From Streptomyces sp. Ru72 (GTDB lineage: Bacteria; Actinomycetota; Actinomycetes; Streptomycetales; Streptomycetaceae): a stretch of 64,000 bases of DNA. Each line of letters starts with the position of its first letter. Position 1 is the first letter of the stretch. The stretch spans positions 1 through 64,000 of the forward strand of contig NZ_PQSR01000006.1 in the NCBI RefSeq assembly GCF_002920635.1, read 5' to 3'. Made by a program: the position numbers and the translations under genes. This document shows, piece after piece, positions 25,644 through 33,718 of the stretch. The notes beneath the pieces were generated by a model. That model did not search any database. It worked only from the letters and a program-made list of their open reading frames with translations, and was not told where the DNA came from.

Positions 25644-26818
25644 TGCATCCCTCGAACGTCACGCGCGCACTGATCGCCGGCGCCGCCCTCGCCGTGCTGG
25701 CCGGCTGCAGCAGCGGATCCCCCCACAAGAAGGACGAGGACACCGCCTCCAGGACGCCCGTCCGACGCGCCCAGCCGCAGGCCCCCCAGGGACTGCCGGG
25801 CATGCCGCCCGTGCTCGACCCCAAGGACGTCTACGCCGCCGACCGCCCGGGGCAGCTCTCCCCGGTGGTCAAGGGCTTCCGGTCCCGGGTCTACGTACCC
25901 AACACCAACTCCGACACGGTCTCCGTCATCGACCCGAAGACCTACAAGGTCATCGAGACGATCCGGGTCGGCCGCCAGCCCCAGCACGTGGTGCCCTCCT
26001 GGGACCTGAAGACGCTGTGGGTCAACAACGACCTCGGCAACTCCCTCACCCCCATCGACCCGAGGACCGGCGAGGCGGGCAAGCCGGTCGCCGTGCACGA
26101 CCCCTACAACCTGTACTTCACACCGGACGGCAAGTACGCCGTGGTGATGGCCTCCAAGGACCGCCAGCTGGTCTTCCGCGACGCGCACACGATGAAGGTG
26201 AAGAAGGCCGTCCCCGTGAGCTGTTACGGCGTCAACCACGCCGACTTCTCACTCGACGGCCGCTACTTCGTCGTCTCCTGCGAGTTCAGCGGCGAACTGC
26301 TCAAGGTCGACACCGAGAAGATGAAGGTGATCGGCCAGCAGAAGCTGCGCCACCGCGGCGCCATGCCGCAGGACGTCAAGATCTCCCCGGACGGCAAGAG
26401 GTTCTACATCGCCGACATGGTCGCCGACGGCATGTGGATCCTGGACGGCGACACCTTCGCCGAGCCGTCCTTCCTGCCCACCGGCAAGGGCACGCACGGG
26501 CTCTACGTCAGCCGCGACTCCCGCGAGATGTACATCTCCAACCGGGGCGAGGGCACCATCTCCGTCTTCGACTTCAAGGAGAACCGGCTGACCAAGAAGT
26601 GGCGCCTGCCGGGCGGCGGCAGCCCCGACATGGGCGGTGTCTCGGCGGACGGCAAGGTGCTGTGGCTGTCCGGCCGCTACAACTCCGAGGTCTACGCCAT
26701 CGACACGGAGACCGGCCGGCAGCTGGCCCGGATCAGGGTGGGCAGCGGCCCCCACGGCCTCGCCGTCTACCCACAGCCGGGCCGCTACTCGCTCGGCCAC
26801 ACGGGCGTCTTCCGCTGA
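25643..26818 (+). CDS. YVTN-type beta-propeller lipoprotein
   Basis: A 391-residue lipoprotein with lipobox VLAGC (Cys22). After a charged, Pro-rich linker it contains repeated blade motifs such as VYVPNTNSDTVSVIDPKTYKV, LYFTPDGKYAVVMAS, VKISPDGKRFYIADM and VYAIDTETGRQLARI, typical of YVTN/Lactonase_7-like seven-bladed propellers. The exact function is unknown; such proteins often bind ligands or partners at the cell surface. ATG 25643 overlaps the TGA of the NodB-type gene, indicating they are made together. It ends four bases from the convergent GNAT gene. Confidence 0.87.
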   Translation: MHPSNVTRALIAGAALAVLAGCSSGSPHKKDEDTASRTPVRRAQPQAPQGLPGMPPVLDPKDVYAADRPGQLSPVVKGFRSRVYVPNTNSDTVSVIDPKTYKVIETIRVGRQPQHVVPSWDLKTLWVNNDLGNSLTPIDPRTGEAGKPVAVHDPYNLYFTPDGKYAVVMASKDRQLVFRDAHTMKVKKAVPVSCYGVNHADFSLDGRYFVVSCEFSGELLKVDTEKMKVIGQQKLRHRGAMPQDVKISPDGKRFYIADMVADGMWILDGDTFAEPSFLPTGKGTHGLYVSRDSREMYISNRGEGTISVFDFKENRLTKKWRLPGGGSPDMGGVSADGKVLWLSGRYNSEVYAIDTETGRQLARIRVGSGPHGLAVYPQPGRYSLGHTGVFR

Positions 26819-26822
26819 CGCC

Positions 26823-27461
26823 TCACGGCAGGAGGAGCAGCGCCTCCGCGCCGACCGGCAGGTAGCCCGCCGCCTGGAACGCCCGCATGCTGCGGGCGTT
26901 CCCCGGCGCGATCTGCGCCCACACCGGCTCGGCGGCCAACTGCCGGGCCGCACCCACCAGCCGCCGCCCGAGCCCCCTCTGCCGTGCCCCCTCGTCCACC
27001 TCGACCGAGACCTCCAGCCGCCCGGCGACCCCGCGCCCCAGCACGAGCACGCCGCCGTCCGCCGCCCAGGCGCGCACCTCGTCGCGCCGCCGGCGGGCGT
27101 AGACGACCCGGGGATGGTCGGGCTCCTTGATCTCCTCCAGTGCGAGCGACGGCTCGCCCGGCAGGGGGGAGCCGACGAGGAGGGCGTCGACGGATTCGCT
27201 CCTGCGCCCGGTCCGCTCCATGAAGGCCGTGAGGAACCGGGCGTTCATGGTCGCGGCGAGAGCGTCGCAGTCGGTGCGCCGCACCGCCTCCCGTACCCAT
27301 CTCGGGTCCTCGTCCGTGAACACGACGGAGTGCGCGGTGAAGGAGAGGACCCCCGCGTCCCGGTGCGAGGCCTGCGGTACGACGGTCGTACGGCCGTCCG
27401 GTGGCGGAAAGACATCCCTGGCCGCCGCGTCGAGAATGTCCCGCAGTGTCCCGGCCACCAT
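26823..27461 (-). CDS. GNAT-family acetyltransferase
   Basis: A 212-residue protein whose C-terminal part holds the acetyl-CoA binding pattern QRGLGRRLVGAAR and the closing GNARSMRAFQAAGYLPVGAE. The N-terminal about 100 residues (TLRDILDAAARDVFPPPDG, FTAHSVVFTDEDPRWVRE) form an additional domain also seen in other actinobacterial GNAT proteins. Substrate unknown. ATG 27461 has AAGGAG just upstream. It is divergent from a MerR regulator with only 45 bases between the starts, so the MerR protein may control it. Confidence 0.85.
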   Translation of the reverse strand: MVAGTLRDILDAAARDVFPPPDGRTTVVPQASHRDAGVLSFTAHSVVFTDEDPRWVREAVRRTDCDALAATMNARFLTAFMERTGRRSESVDALLVGSPLPGEPSLALEEIKEPDHPRVVYARRRRDEVRAWAADGGVLVLGRGVAGRLEVSVEVDEGARQRGLGRRLVGAARQLAAEPVWAQIAPGNARSMRAFQAAGYLPVGAEALLLLP

Positions 27462-27468
27462 CCGCTCC

Positions 27469-27500
27469 TTGAGTCTCCACCCACTGGAAGGCCCAGACTC
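27469..27500 (+). promoter_or_regulatory. MerR-type promoter/operator with 19-bp spacer
   Basis: TTGAGT (27469-27474) and CAGACT (27494-27499) are separated by 19 bases, the unusually long spacer typical of MerR-regulated promoters. An inverted repeat GAGTCT (27471-27476) / AGACTC (27495-27500) lies across the spacer. The GTG start of the MerR gene follows at 27507, seven bases after the -10 box, so its message would be leaderless. The GNAT gene starts on the other side. Confidence 0.6.
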
Positions 27501-27506
27501 GCAGAC

Positions 27507-28421
27507 GTGATCGACGACGGCACCGGCCTTTTCACCATCGGCGACCTGGCCGGCGCCACCGGACTGACCGTGCGCACCATCCGCTACTGGTCGGACGAGG
27601 GCGTCCTGCCTCCGGTGGCCCGCTCCACGGGCGGCTACCGGCTGTACGACGCAGCCTCCGTGGCGCGCCTGGAGCTGATCCGCACCCTGCGCGAGCTGGG
27701 CCTCGGCCTGGCAGACGTGCGCGGAGTGCTGGCGGGCGAGCGGACGGTCGCGGAGGTGGCGGCCGCGCACGTGGCGGCCCTGGACGCGCAGATCCGGGCT
27801 CTGAAGGTGACCAGGGCGGTGCTGTCGACGGTGGCGCGACGGGGTTCGAGTGCGGAGGAGATGACTCTGATGAACAAACTGGCGCGGCTGTCGGCGGCGG
27901 AACGGAAACGGATCATCGATGACTTCATGGCGGAGATCTTCGAGGGTCTCGACACGGTGGACCCCGACATCCGCAAGCGGCTCAGGTTCGCCGCGGCGAA
28001 CCTGCCCGACGACCCCACGCCCGAGCAGGTCGACGCCTGGGTGGAGCTCGCGGAGCTGATCCAGGACCCGGACTTCCGCGCACACATGCGCAGGATGGTC
28101 GAGTTCAACGCTGCGGACCGGGGGCCGGACGTCCCGGCGGGAACGTCCCTGTGGTTCATGAGCCGCCTGGTGCAGTTGGCGGGCCAGGCGCTGCGGCAGG
28201 GCATCGCCCCTGAGGCGCCGGAGGCCGAGGACGTGTTGCGCGAGCTGCTCGGTGACGGGGACCGAGCCGCCGTACTGGAGCGTCTGACGGCGGTCTCGAA
28301 CGTCCGACTCGCCCGCTACCGCGAGTTGACCGCCGTCGTGAACGGTCTCGAGCCGCTGCCGTCGCCCGACGAAGAGTTCGCCTGGGTGGTCGCGGCACTG
28401 AGGGCCCGCGTGGCCCGTTAA
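27507..28421 (+). CDS. MerR-family transcriptional regulator
   Basis: A 304-residue regulator. Residues about 8-75 form a MerR winged helix (TGLFTIGDLAGATGLTVRTI, YWSDEGVLPPVARSTGGYRLY), followed by a helical linker and a long C-terminal effector-like domain (about 120-300) that is not a short metal-binding tail, since no cysteine cluster is seen. The effector is unknown. Start GTG 27507 lacks a Shine-Dalgarno site but fits a leaderless message from the MerR-type promoter just upstream. It likely controls itself and perhaps the divergent acetyltransferase. Confidence 0.88.
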   Translation: MIDDGTGLFTIGDLAGATGLTVRTIRYWSDEGVLPPVARSTGGYRLYDAASVARLELIRTLRELGLGLADVRGVLAGERTVAEVAAAHVAALDAQIRALKVTRAVLSTVARRGSSAEEMTLMNKLARLSAAERKRIIDDFMAEIFEGLDTVDPDIRKRLRFAAANLPDDPTPEQVDAWVELAELIQDPDFRAHMRRMVEFNAADRGPDVPAGTSLWFMSRLVQLAGQALRQGIAPEAPEAEDVLRELLGDGDRAAVLERLTAVSNVRLARYRELTAVVNGLEPLPSPDEEFAWVVAALRARVAR

Positions 28422-28480
28422 TCTGACCTGCGTCAGTACGACAGCAAGACAGAAGAAACGCGACACAAAGGGGCGGACCG

Positions 28481-28693
28481 GTGCCGGACATCGAGGAAGC
28501 ACGCAAGCACTTCGCGCGGATCGACGCGGACGGTGACGGTTTCATCACCGCCGCGGAGTTCAAGACCGCCCTGGCTCAGGAGGGCGACTGGAACGTCACC
28601 GAGGCGGTGGCCGAGGCCATCATCAAGTCCCGTGACCTCAACGGCGACAAGGTGCTGTCCTTCGACGAGTTCTGGGCGCACCTGAGCAAGTGA
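28481..28693 (+). CDS. Small EF-hand calcium-binding protein (calsymin/CabB-like)
   Basis: A 70-residue acidic protein with two EF-hands. Loop 1 is residues 15-26 (DADGDGFITAAE) and loop 2 residues 52-63 (DLNGDKVLSFDE), both with ligands in the expected positions. It has no signal peptide and should be a cytosolic calcium sensor or buffer, like the EF-hand proteins reported in Streptomyces. GTG 28481 is preceded by AAAGGGGCGG. It is followed by a strong bidirectional terminator. The partner and downstream role are unknown. Confidence 0.92.
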   Translation: MPDIEEARKHFARIDADGDGFITAAEFKTALAQEGDWNVTEAVAEAIIKSRDLNGDKVLSFDEFWAHLSK

Positions 28694-28702
28694 CGCGACA
28701 GG

Positions 28703-28734
28703 GGGGGCGCCGGTCCTTGCGGGCCGGCGCCCCC
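28703..28734. terminator. Bidirectional terminator between EF-hand gene and ABC ATPase gene
   Basis: GGGGGCGCCGG (28703-28713) is perfectly complementary to CCGGCGCCCCC (28724-28734) with a ten-base loop. It lies between two convergent stop codons and can serve both. Confidence 0.85.
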
Positions 28735-28738
28735 TTCG

Positions 28739-29527
28739 TCATGCGCGGCGGCCGATCCGGACGGTCCAGCGCCCGTCCCGCCGCTCCAGCGTGAGCGGCA
28801 GATCGAAGCACTTGCCGACCTGGTCGCCGGTCAGCACCTCGGCGACCGGGCCCAGGGCCAGCACCCGGCCCTCGCGCAGCAGCACGGCGTGCGTGGTGCC
28901 CGGTGGCAGCTCCTCCAGGTGGTGCGTGACCAGGACCGTCGCCAGACGCGGATGCGCCAGGCGCAGCTCCTCCAGCGCGCCGATCAGCTGTTCCCGGCCC
29001 GGCAGGTCGAGGCCGGTGGCCGGTTCGTCCAGCAGCAGGAGCCGGGGCTGCGGCATGAGCGCGCGGGCGATCAGGGTCCGGCCGCGCTGGCCCTGGGAGA
29101 GCGTGGGCCAGCGCGCCTCGCGGTGGTCGGCGAGTCCGAGGGTCCGGATGAGCTCCCCAGCCCGTTCCTCCTGTTCCGGTGCCGGCTGCGACCGGGGGAC
29201 CGGCTCGACGGAGTTGGTCAGCCCGGTCAGGACCACGTCCCGCACCCGCAGCGGCGAGCTCAGCGGATGACGCGGGTCGACATGACCCACCGAGGACCTG
29301 AGCTCCCGCAGGTCGACGCGCCCCAGACGGCGCCCGAGGACCTCAACGGTGCCCCGGGTGGGGTGGATCAGGGCACCGAGCAGGCCCAGCAGGGTGGACT
29401 TGCCCGCGCCGTTCGCGCCGAGCAGGGCCCAGTGCTCGCCGGCCCGGACGGTGAGGGACACCTCCTGCAGGATCGGCCGCCCGTTCCGCACGACGTCGAC
29501 GTCCTCCGCCCGCAGCACCTCCGTCAT
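28739..29527 (-). CDS. Stand-alone ABC ATPase
   Basis: A 262-residue ATP-binding protein with Walker [13 protein letters not shown], signature LSQGQRGR, Walker [13 protein letters not shown] and switch His in [12 protein letters not shown]. The order resembles metal/cofactor importer or YlmA-like ATPases; no permease or binding protein gene is next to it, so its partner is unknown. The ATG overlaps the stop codon of the 2-isopropylmalate synthase gene (ATGA), indicating translational coupling with leucine biosynthesis. This pairing is odd for an ABC ATPase. Confidence 0.88.
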   Translation of the reverse strand: MTEVLRAEDVDVVRNGRPILQEVSLTVRAGEHWALLGANGAGKSTLLGLLGALIHPTRGTVEVLGRRLGRVDLRELRSSVGHVDPRHPLSSPLRVRDVVLTGLTNSVEPVPRSQPAPEQEERAGELIRTLGLADHREARWPTLSQGQRGRTLIARALMPQPRLLLLDEPATGLDLPGREQLIGALEELRLAHPRLATVLVTHHLEELPPGTTHAVLLREGRVLALGPVAEVLTGDQVGKCFDLPLTLERRDGRWTVRIGRRA

Positions 29528-31248
29528 CGGGTCGCCGCCCGGTTCACCGCGGAGAGCACGGCCCGGACCGACGCCGAGACGGACGAGCTGTCCCGGCCCG
29601 CTCCCCAGACGGTCGTCCCGTCGACCCGGCACTCGGCGTAGGCGACCACATCCCCGTCCACGCCCGCCTGCTCCGCGAAATCCAGCACCTGAACGGTGTG
29701 CCCGGCGCCGGCGAGGGCGTCGGCGAAGGCGGTCAGCGGGCCGGTGCCCGTGCCCTCGTGGTCCCCGGTGCGGTCGTCGGTCTGAAGCGTGCAGACGAAA
29801 CGGTGTCTGCCGGAGGCGTCCAGGTGCGTCTCCCAGGCGGCCAGCCGCACCTGGCCCTCCTCCAGATACGCCGCCCGGAACAGCTCGGACACCTCTTTGG
29901 GCGTCGCCTCCCTCCCGCTGTCGTCCGTCGTCTCCTGGACGACCCGCGAGAAGTCGGGGCGCATGCGGGCCGGCAGGTCGATGCCCGCGTGCATACGCAG
30001 CAGGTACGCCACACCGCCCTTGCCGGACTGCGAGTTGACCCGGATCACCGCCTCGTACGAGCGCCCCACGTCGGCCGGGTCGATCGGCAGATACGGCACC
30101 GCCCACGGGGCCTCCCTGTCGGCCACCCCCGACTCGGCCGCCGCGCGCGCGTGATGGTCGAGTCCCTTGCTGATCGCGTCCTGATGCGTGCCGGAGAACG
30201 CGGTGTGGACCAGGTCGCCGGCGTACGGGTGGCGCGGGTGGACCGGCAGCCGGTTGCAGTGCTCGACCGTCGCCCGGACCGCGTCGAGGTCCCGGAAGTC
30301 GAGCATCGGATCGACCCCTTGTGCGTAGAGGTTGAGGGCGAGGGTCACCAGGTCGACGTTCCCGGTGCGCTCTCCGTTGCCGAAGAGGCAGCCCTCCACG
30401 CGCTGCGCTCCGGCGAGGACGGCGAGTTCGGCACAGGCGACGCCCGTGCCGCGGTCGTTGTGCGGGTGCACGGACAGGATCACCGCGTTCCGGCGGGCGA
30501 GGTGCCGGTGCATGTACTCGATCTGGTCGGCGTAGACGTTGGGGGTGGCGATCTCCACCGTTGCGGGAAGGTTGTGGGTGACCGGCCGGTCGGGGCTCGC
30601 GTCCCACAACTCGGACAGTGCGTCGCACAGTTCCAGAACGAAGTCGGGCTCGGTGAGGTTGAAGGTCTCGGGCGAGAACTGAAAGCGGACGTACGAGGAC
30701 GGCATCCCCTCCGCGCGCCGCGCCATGCGGGTCGCCGCCTCCCGTACGGTCCGCCACACCCCGGCCCGGTCCCGCCCGAGCACGACCTCGCGCCACACCG
30801 GTGAGGTCGCGATGTACAGGTGCACGACGGCCCTCGGCAGGCCCTCGATCGCGTCGAACGTCGTGTCGATCAGATCGGGGCGCGCAGGCGTGAACACGAC
30901 GGGCGTGACGTCGTCCGGGACGGCACCGGTGGTCACCAGATGGCGTACGAAGTCGAAGTCGGTACGGCTCGCCGATGGGTAGCCGACCTCGATCTCCTTG
31001 AACCCGGTGGCGACCAGCAGGTCGAAGAGGCGGCGCTTGCGGGGCGTGTCCATGGGCTCGGCCAGCGCCTGGTTGCCGTCCCGAAGGTCGACGGGGACCC
31101 ACAGGGGGGCGCGCTCGAGGCGGGCGGAGGGCCAGCTCCGGTCCTCGGCGGGGACGTGCACGCGCTCGTGGAAGGGGCGGTATCGGTGGTACGGCATGGG
31201 GCCGGGACGCTGGGGATTCCACACCGGCGTCTCGTGGGTGGTGGTCAT
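29524..31248 (-). CDS. leuA: 2-isopropylmalate synthase
   Basis: A 574-residue enzyme that condenses acetyl-CoA with 2-oxoisovalerate in the first committed step of leucine synthesis. The N-terminus ([16 protein letters not shown]), the DRDG-type motif [12 protein letters not shown], the metal-binding HPHNDRGTG and [12 protein letters not shown] are characteristic of the long actinobacterial LeuA form. A C-terminal regulatory (LeuA allosteric) domain extends from about 440. ATG 31248 was chosen from homologous starts; its ribosome site is weak. A divergent GntR regulator with two direct-repeat operators lies 200 bases away. No leucine-rich leader peptide was found in that gap. Confidence 0.93.
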   Translation of the reverse strand: MTTTHETPVWNPQRPGPMPYHRYRPFHERVHVPAEDRSWPSARLERAPLWVPVDLRDGNQALAEPMDTPRKRRLFDLLVATGFKEIEVGYPSASRTDFDFVRHLVTTGAVPDDVTPVVFTPARPDLIDTTFDAIEGLPRAVVHLYIATSPVWREVVLGRDRAGVWRTVREAATRMARRAEGMPSSYVRFQFSPETFNLTEPDFVLELCDALSELWDASPDRPVTHNLPATVEIATPNVYADQIEYMHRHLARRNAVILSVHPHNDRGTGVACAELAVLAGAQRVEGCLFGNGERTGNVDLVTLALNLYAQGVDPMLDFRDLDAVRATVEHCNRLPVHPRHPYAGDLVHTAFSGTHQDAISKGLDHHARAAAESGVADREAPWAVPYLPIDPADVGRSYEAVIRVNSQSGKGGVAYLLRMHAGIDLPARMRPDFSRVVQETTDDSGREATPKEVSELFRAAYLEEGQVRLAAWETHLDASGRHRFVCTLQTDDRTGDHEGTGTGPLTAFADALAGAGHTVQVLDFAEQAGVDGDVVAYAECRVDGTTVWGAGRDSSSVSASVRAVLSAVNRAATR

Positions 31249-31393
31249 CGTCTGCTGCTGCCTTCGGCTCGGTCGGACGGTGACCGGCAGCACGGCGTCC
31301 CGCGGCGGGGCGCCGGTCGCGTCAAACCCCGCCGCGGCAGCCGAGGAGAAGGAGACCGCGGAGCGTCATGCCGGTACGCTATCGACTGCTCAG

Positions 31394-31434
31394 CTCCTCA
31401 GACAAGTACGAACCGCTCTACTCCTCAGACAAGT
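31394..31434. promoter_or_regulatory. Two 14-base direct repeats, candidate GntR operators
   Basis: CTCCTCAGACAAGT occurs at 31394-31407 and again, identical, at 31421-31434, spaced 27 bases start to start. The reverse strand core TTGTCTGAGGA resembles FadR-subfamily GntR operators of form TnGTctgAcnA. They lie just before the GntR start codon and in the divergent promoter region of leuA. Confidence 0.6.
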
Positions 31435-31447
31435 TGGTGATCCCATC

Positions 31448-32197
31448 ATGCCGCTCGACGCCGTCCGCCCCAGCCCGCTGGTAGAACAGGCCGCGGACCG
31501 GCTGCGCGCGCAGATCACCGGCGGCCACTGGCCGATCGGCACCCGGCTGCCCGGGGAGACCACGCTCGCCAAGGAGCTCGGCGTGGGCCGCTCCACGGTC
31601 CGGGAGGCACTGCGCGCGCTCGCCGGCGCGGGACTGGTGCAGCCGCGTCACGGCTCCGGCGTCTTCGTCACCGCGACCGAGCCCGCCGAGGACTGGCCCA
31701 CCCGGCTGCGGCGGGCGGCGGTGACGGACGTCTACGAGGTCCGCATGGCGGTCGAGGTCCACGCGGCCCGCCTGGCCGCGCACCGTCGCACGTCCGACGA
31801 CATCGCGGCGATCCGGGCGGCGCTGGAGGACCGGCGCACGGCCTCGGCGGCCGACGACGCCGCGTTCGTCGACGCCGACATCGCCCTGCACAGGGCGGTG
31901 GTCGCGGCCGCGCACAACCCGGTACTCGCCGACCTCTTCGCCGAGTTCACCCCCGCCCTCAGGGAGGGCCTCGTCACCCTGCTGTCCCTGACCGGCCTGC
32001 GCGACCAGGACGCGAACACGGGAGACGACACCCACGCGGCCCTCGTACGGGCCGTGGCGGACGGGGACGCGGAGGCCGCCGGCGCCGTACTGTGCGAGGA
32101 GTTGGAGGGGACGCTCGCCCTGTTGCGGGGGCAGACCCGGGAATCCCGTCGGCGGTATGCCGCAGGGACGTCACCCGTTCGCCACAGAACGGAATAG
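31448..32197 (+). CDS. GntR-family regulator (FadR subfamily)
   Basis: A 249-residue regulator with an N-terminal winged helix (about 10-75: LVEQAADRLRAQI, LAKELGVGRSTVREALRAL, GSGVFVT) and a C-terminal all-helical FCD ligand domain (YEVRMAVEVHAARLAA, DIALHRAVVAAAHNP). Ligands of such regulators are usually small carboxylates. It is divergent from leuA and its coupled ABC ATPase gene, which it probably represses. The ATG at 31448 lies 13 bases after the second operator-like repeat and has no Shine-Dalgarno site. Confidence 0.9.
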   Translation: MPLDAVRPSPLVEQAADRLRAQITGGHWPIGTRLPGETTLAKELGVGRSTVREALRALAGAGLVQPRHGSGVFVTATEPAEDWPTRLRRAAVTDVYEVRMAVEVHAARLAAHRRTSDDIAAIRAALEDRRTASAADDAAFVDADIALHRAVVAAAHNPVLADLFAEFTPALREGLVTLLSLTGLRDQDANTGDDTHAALVRAVADGDAEAAGAVLCEELEGTLALLRGQTRESRRRYAAGTSPVRHRTE

Positions 32198-32273
32198 CCC
32201 GGCCGTGCCCCGGGGTTGGTCCTGCCCACAGAGGCTGTGAAGAACACCGACCCCCGGAAGGGCGAGGCCAGTC

Positions 32274-32936
32274 ATGAAGATCGGCATCATCGGCGCGGGC
32301 AACATCGGCGGCAACCTGACCCGGCGGCTCACCGCCCTCGGCCACGACGTCTCCGTCGCCAACTCCCGAGGCCCGCACACGCTCACCGCACTGGCGGAGG
32401 AGACGGGCGCGACTCCCGTCAGCGTCGGCGAGGCGGCCCGCGGCGCAGAGGTCGTCGTGATCACGATCCCGGTGAAGGCGGTACCCGACCTGCCCTCCGG
32501 GCTGCTGGACGGCGCGGCGGAGGGGGTCGCCGTGATCGACACCGGCAACTACTACCCGCAGCAGCGGGACGGGAGGATCGCGGCGATCGAGGACGAGGGC
32601 CTCACCGAGAGCCGCTGGACCGAACGGCAGATCGACCACCCCGTGATCAAGGCCTTCAACGGCACCTACGCGCAGGACATCCTGGAGCGACCCCGCCCGG
32701 CCGGCGCCGCCGACCGCATGGCGCTCCCGGTGGCGGGCGACGACGAGTCGGCGAAGGCGAAGGTCCGGGACCTGATCGATGAGCTCGGCTTCGACACGGT
32801 GGACGCGGGCGGCGTCGACGACTCCTGGCGCCAGCAGCCCGGTACCCCGGTGTACGGCCTGCGCGCCGGCGTCGAGGAGGTCACCAAGGCGCTGGAGCAG
32901 GCGTCGCCCGGGCGCTCCGCGGAGTTCCGCGCGTAG
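32274..32936 (+). CDS. NADPH-dependent F420 reductase-like oxidoreductase
   Basis: A 220-residue Rossmann protein of the F420_oxidored family. It starts directly with the dinucleotide motif KIGIIGAGNIGGNLTRRL, followed by VANSRGPHTL (NADP-type contact) and ITIPVKAVPDLP. The C-terminal half carries KAFNGTYAQDI and GFDTVDAGGVDDSWRQQPGTP. Actual coenzyme (NADP with or without F420) cannot be told from sequence alone. ATG 32274 lies six bases after GAGGCC. A terminator hairpin follows, so it is a single-gene unit downstream of the GntR gene. Confidence 0.85.
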   Translation: MKIGIIGAGNIGGNLTRRLTALGHDVSVANSRGPHTLTALAEETGATPVSVGEAARGAEVVVITIPVKAVPDLPSGLLDGAAEGVAVIDTGNYYPQQRDGRIAAIEDEGLTESRWTERQIDHPVIKAFNGTYAQDILERPRPAGAADRMALPVAGDDESAKAKVRDLIDELGFDTVDAGGVDDSWRQQPGTPVYGLRAGVEEVTKALEQASPGRSAEFRA

Positions 32937-32955
32937 GCGTCGCCTCGTCGAAGCG

Positions 32956-32985
32956 CGTCCGGCGCCCCGCGGGGGCCGCCGGACG
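32956..32985 (+). terminator. Terminator after the F420-reductase-like gene
   Basis: CGTCCGGC (32956-32963) and GCCGGACG (32978-32985) form a perfect stem closing a GC-rich inner loop that can pair further. It starts 20 bases past the stop codon. Confidence 0.65.
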
Positions 32986-33065
32986 TGAGCCGTACCGGAC
33001 CTCGGCGACGGAGCCGGCGAGCGCGACGCCCTGAGGGCGGCCCGCCGAGCGGCGGCGGGCGTCCA

Positions 33066-33623
33066 TCACGCGTCCCCGGCCCACTCCTTGAGCGCCGCCT
33101 TGCTGGAGAAGTTCGCCACGTTCCGGTCCACCGGGTCCGACGTGTACTGGTGGAAGCGCCACCGGGCCTTGATCCGGGGCTGGCCCTCGGTGATGTAGTC
33201 GGCGATCCACAGGCCGTCCCCGGCGTAGGACGTGGTGTCGACGGTCAGCCAGAAGTGGCGGCTGGTGTACAGGAGCACGCGGTGGTCCGGGCGGAGCTGC
33301 TTCACCTTGCGGATGAAGGCGTCCTTCTCCGCGTTGCTCGCATGCGTCCCGTCGCCGGTCGTCTCCCAGTCCACGGCGAGCAGGTCGCCCGCCCTCTCCG
33401 GAGCCTTCCCGACGAAGTACTCGGCCTGGGCGGTGATGTCACCCGGCCACAGGAAGTGGTAGAAGCCGACCACGCAACCGGCGTCCCGGGCGGTCTTCGT
33501 CTGGGCGGAGAGTTTCGGGTTCACATACGAACGCCCCTCCGTCGCCTTGATGAAGACGAAGGAGAGGCCCACCGTGTCGTATGCGGAGGACTGGTAGGCG
33601 CTGACGTCGATGCCTCGCAGCAT
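33066..33623 (-). CDS. GH25-family lysozyme-like protein
   Basis: A 185-residue protein consisting only of a GH25 muramidase domain. The catalytic pattern is present: Asp6 (GIDVSAYQ), Asp85 and Glu87 (AVDWETTGDG), with FIKATEGRSYVNP and FYHFLWPG typical of the fold. There is no signal peptide at the chosen start, so export would need another route, or it may be intracellular or released by lysis. ATG 33623 has AGGGAG five bases upstream. It lies downstream of a secreted PI-PLC-like gene on the same strand (95-base gap), possibly one transcript. Confidence 0.87.
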   Translation of the reverse strand: MLRGIDVSAYQSSAYDTVGLSFVFIKATEGRSYVNPKLSAQTKTARDAGCVVGFYHFLWPGDITAQAEYFVGKAPERAGDLLAVDWETTGDGTHASNAEKDAFIRKVKQLRPDHRVLLYTSRHFWLTVDTTSYAGDGLWIADYITEGQPRIKARWRFHQYTSDPVDRNVANFSSKAALKEWAGDA

Positions 33624-33718
33624 GGGGGCTCCCTGAAGGTGGTGGGGGGAACAGGTATCGGCAGGATCGATGCCTGTTGTCACCTTTGTACGGGTGGTAT
33701 GCCCCCTGCGTTCGGACG

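Noticed and set aside
28739..31222. A continuous 827-residue reading frame on the minus strand
   Set aside because: The part upstream of 29527 is a shadow of leuA; the ABC ATPase begins at the ATG overlapping the leuA stop codon.
30998..31447. N-terminal extension of the GntR regulator reaching back to 30998
   Set aside because: The extension is opposite leuA, has no family similarity and covers the operator repeats; the winged helix starts right after ATG 31448.
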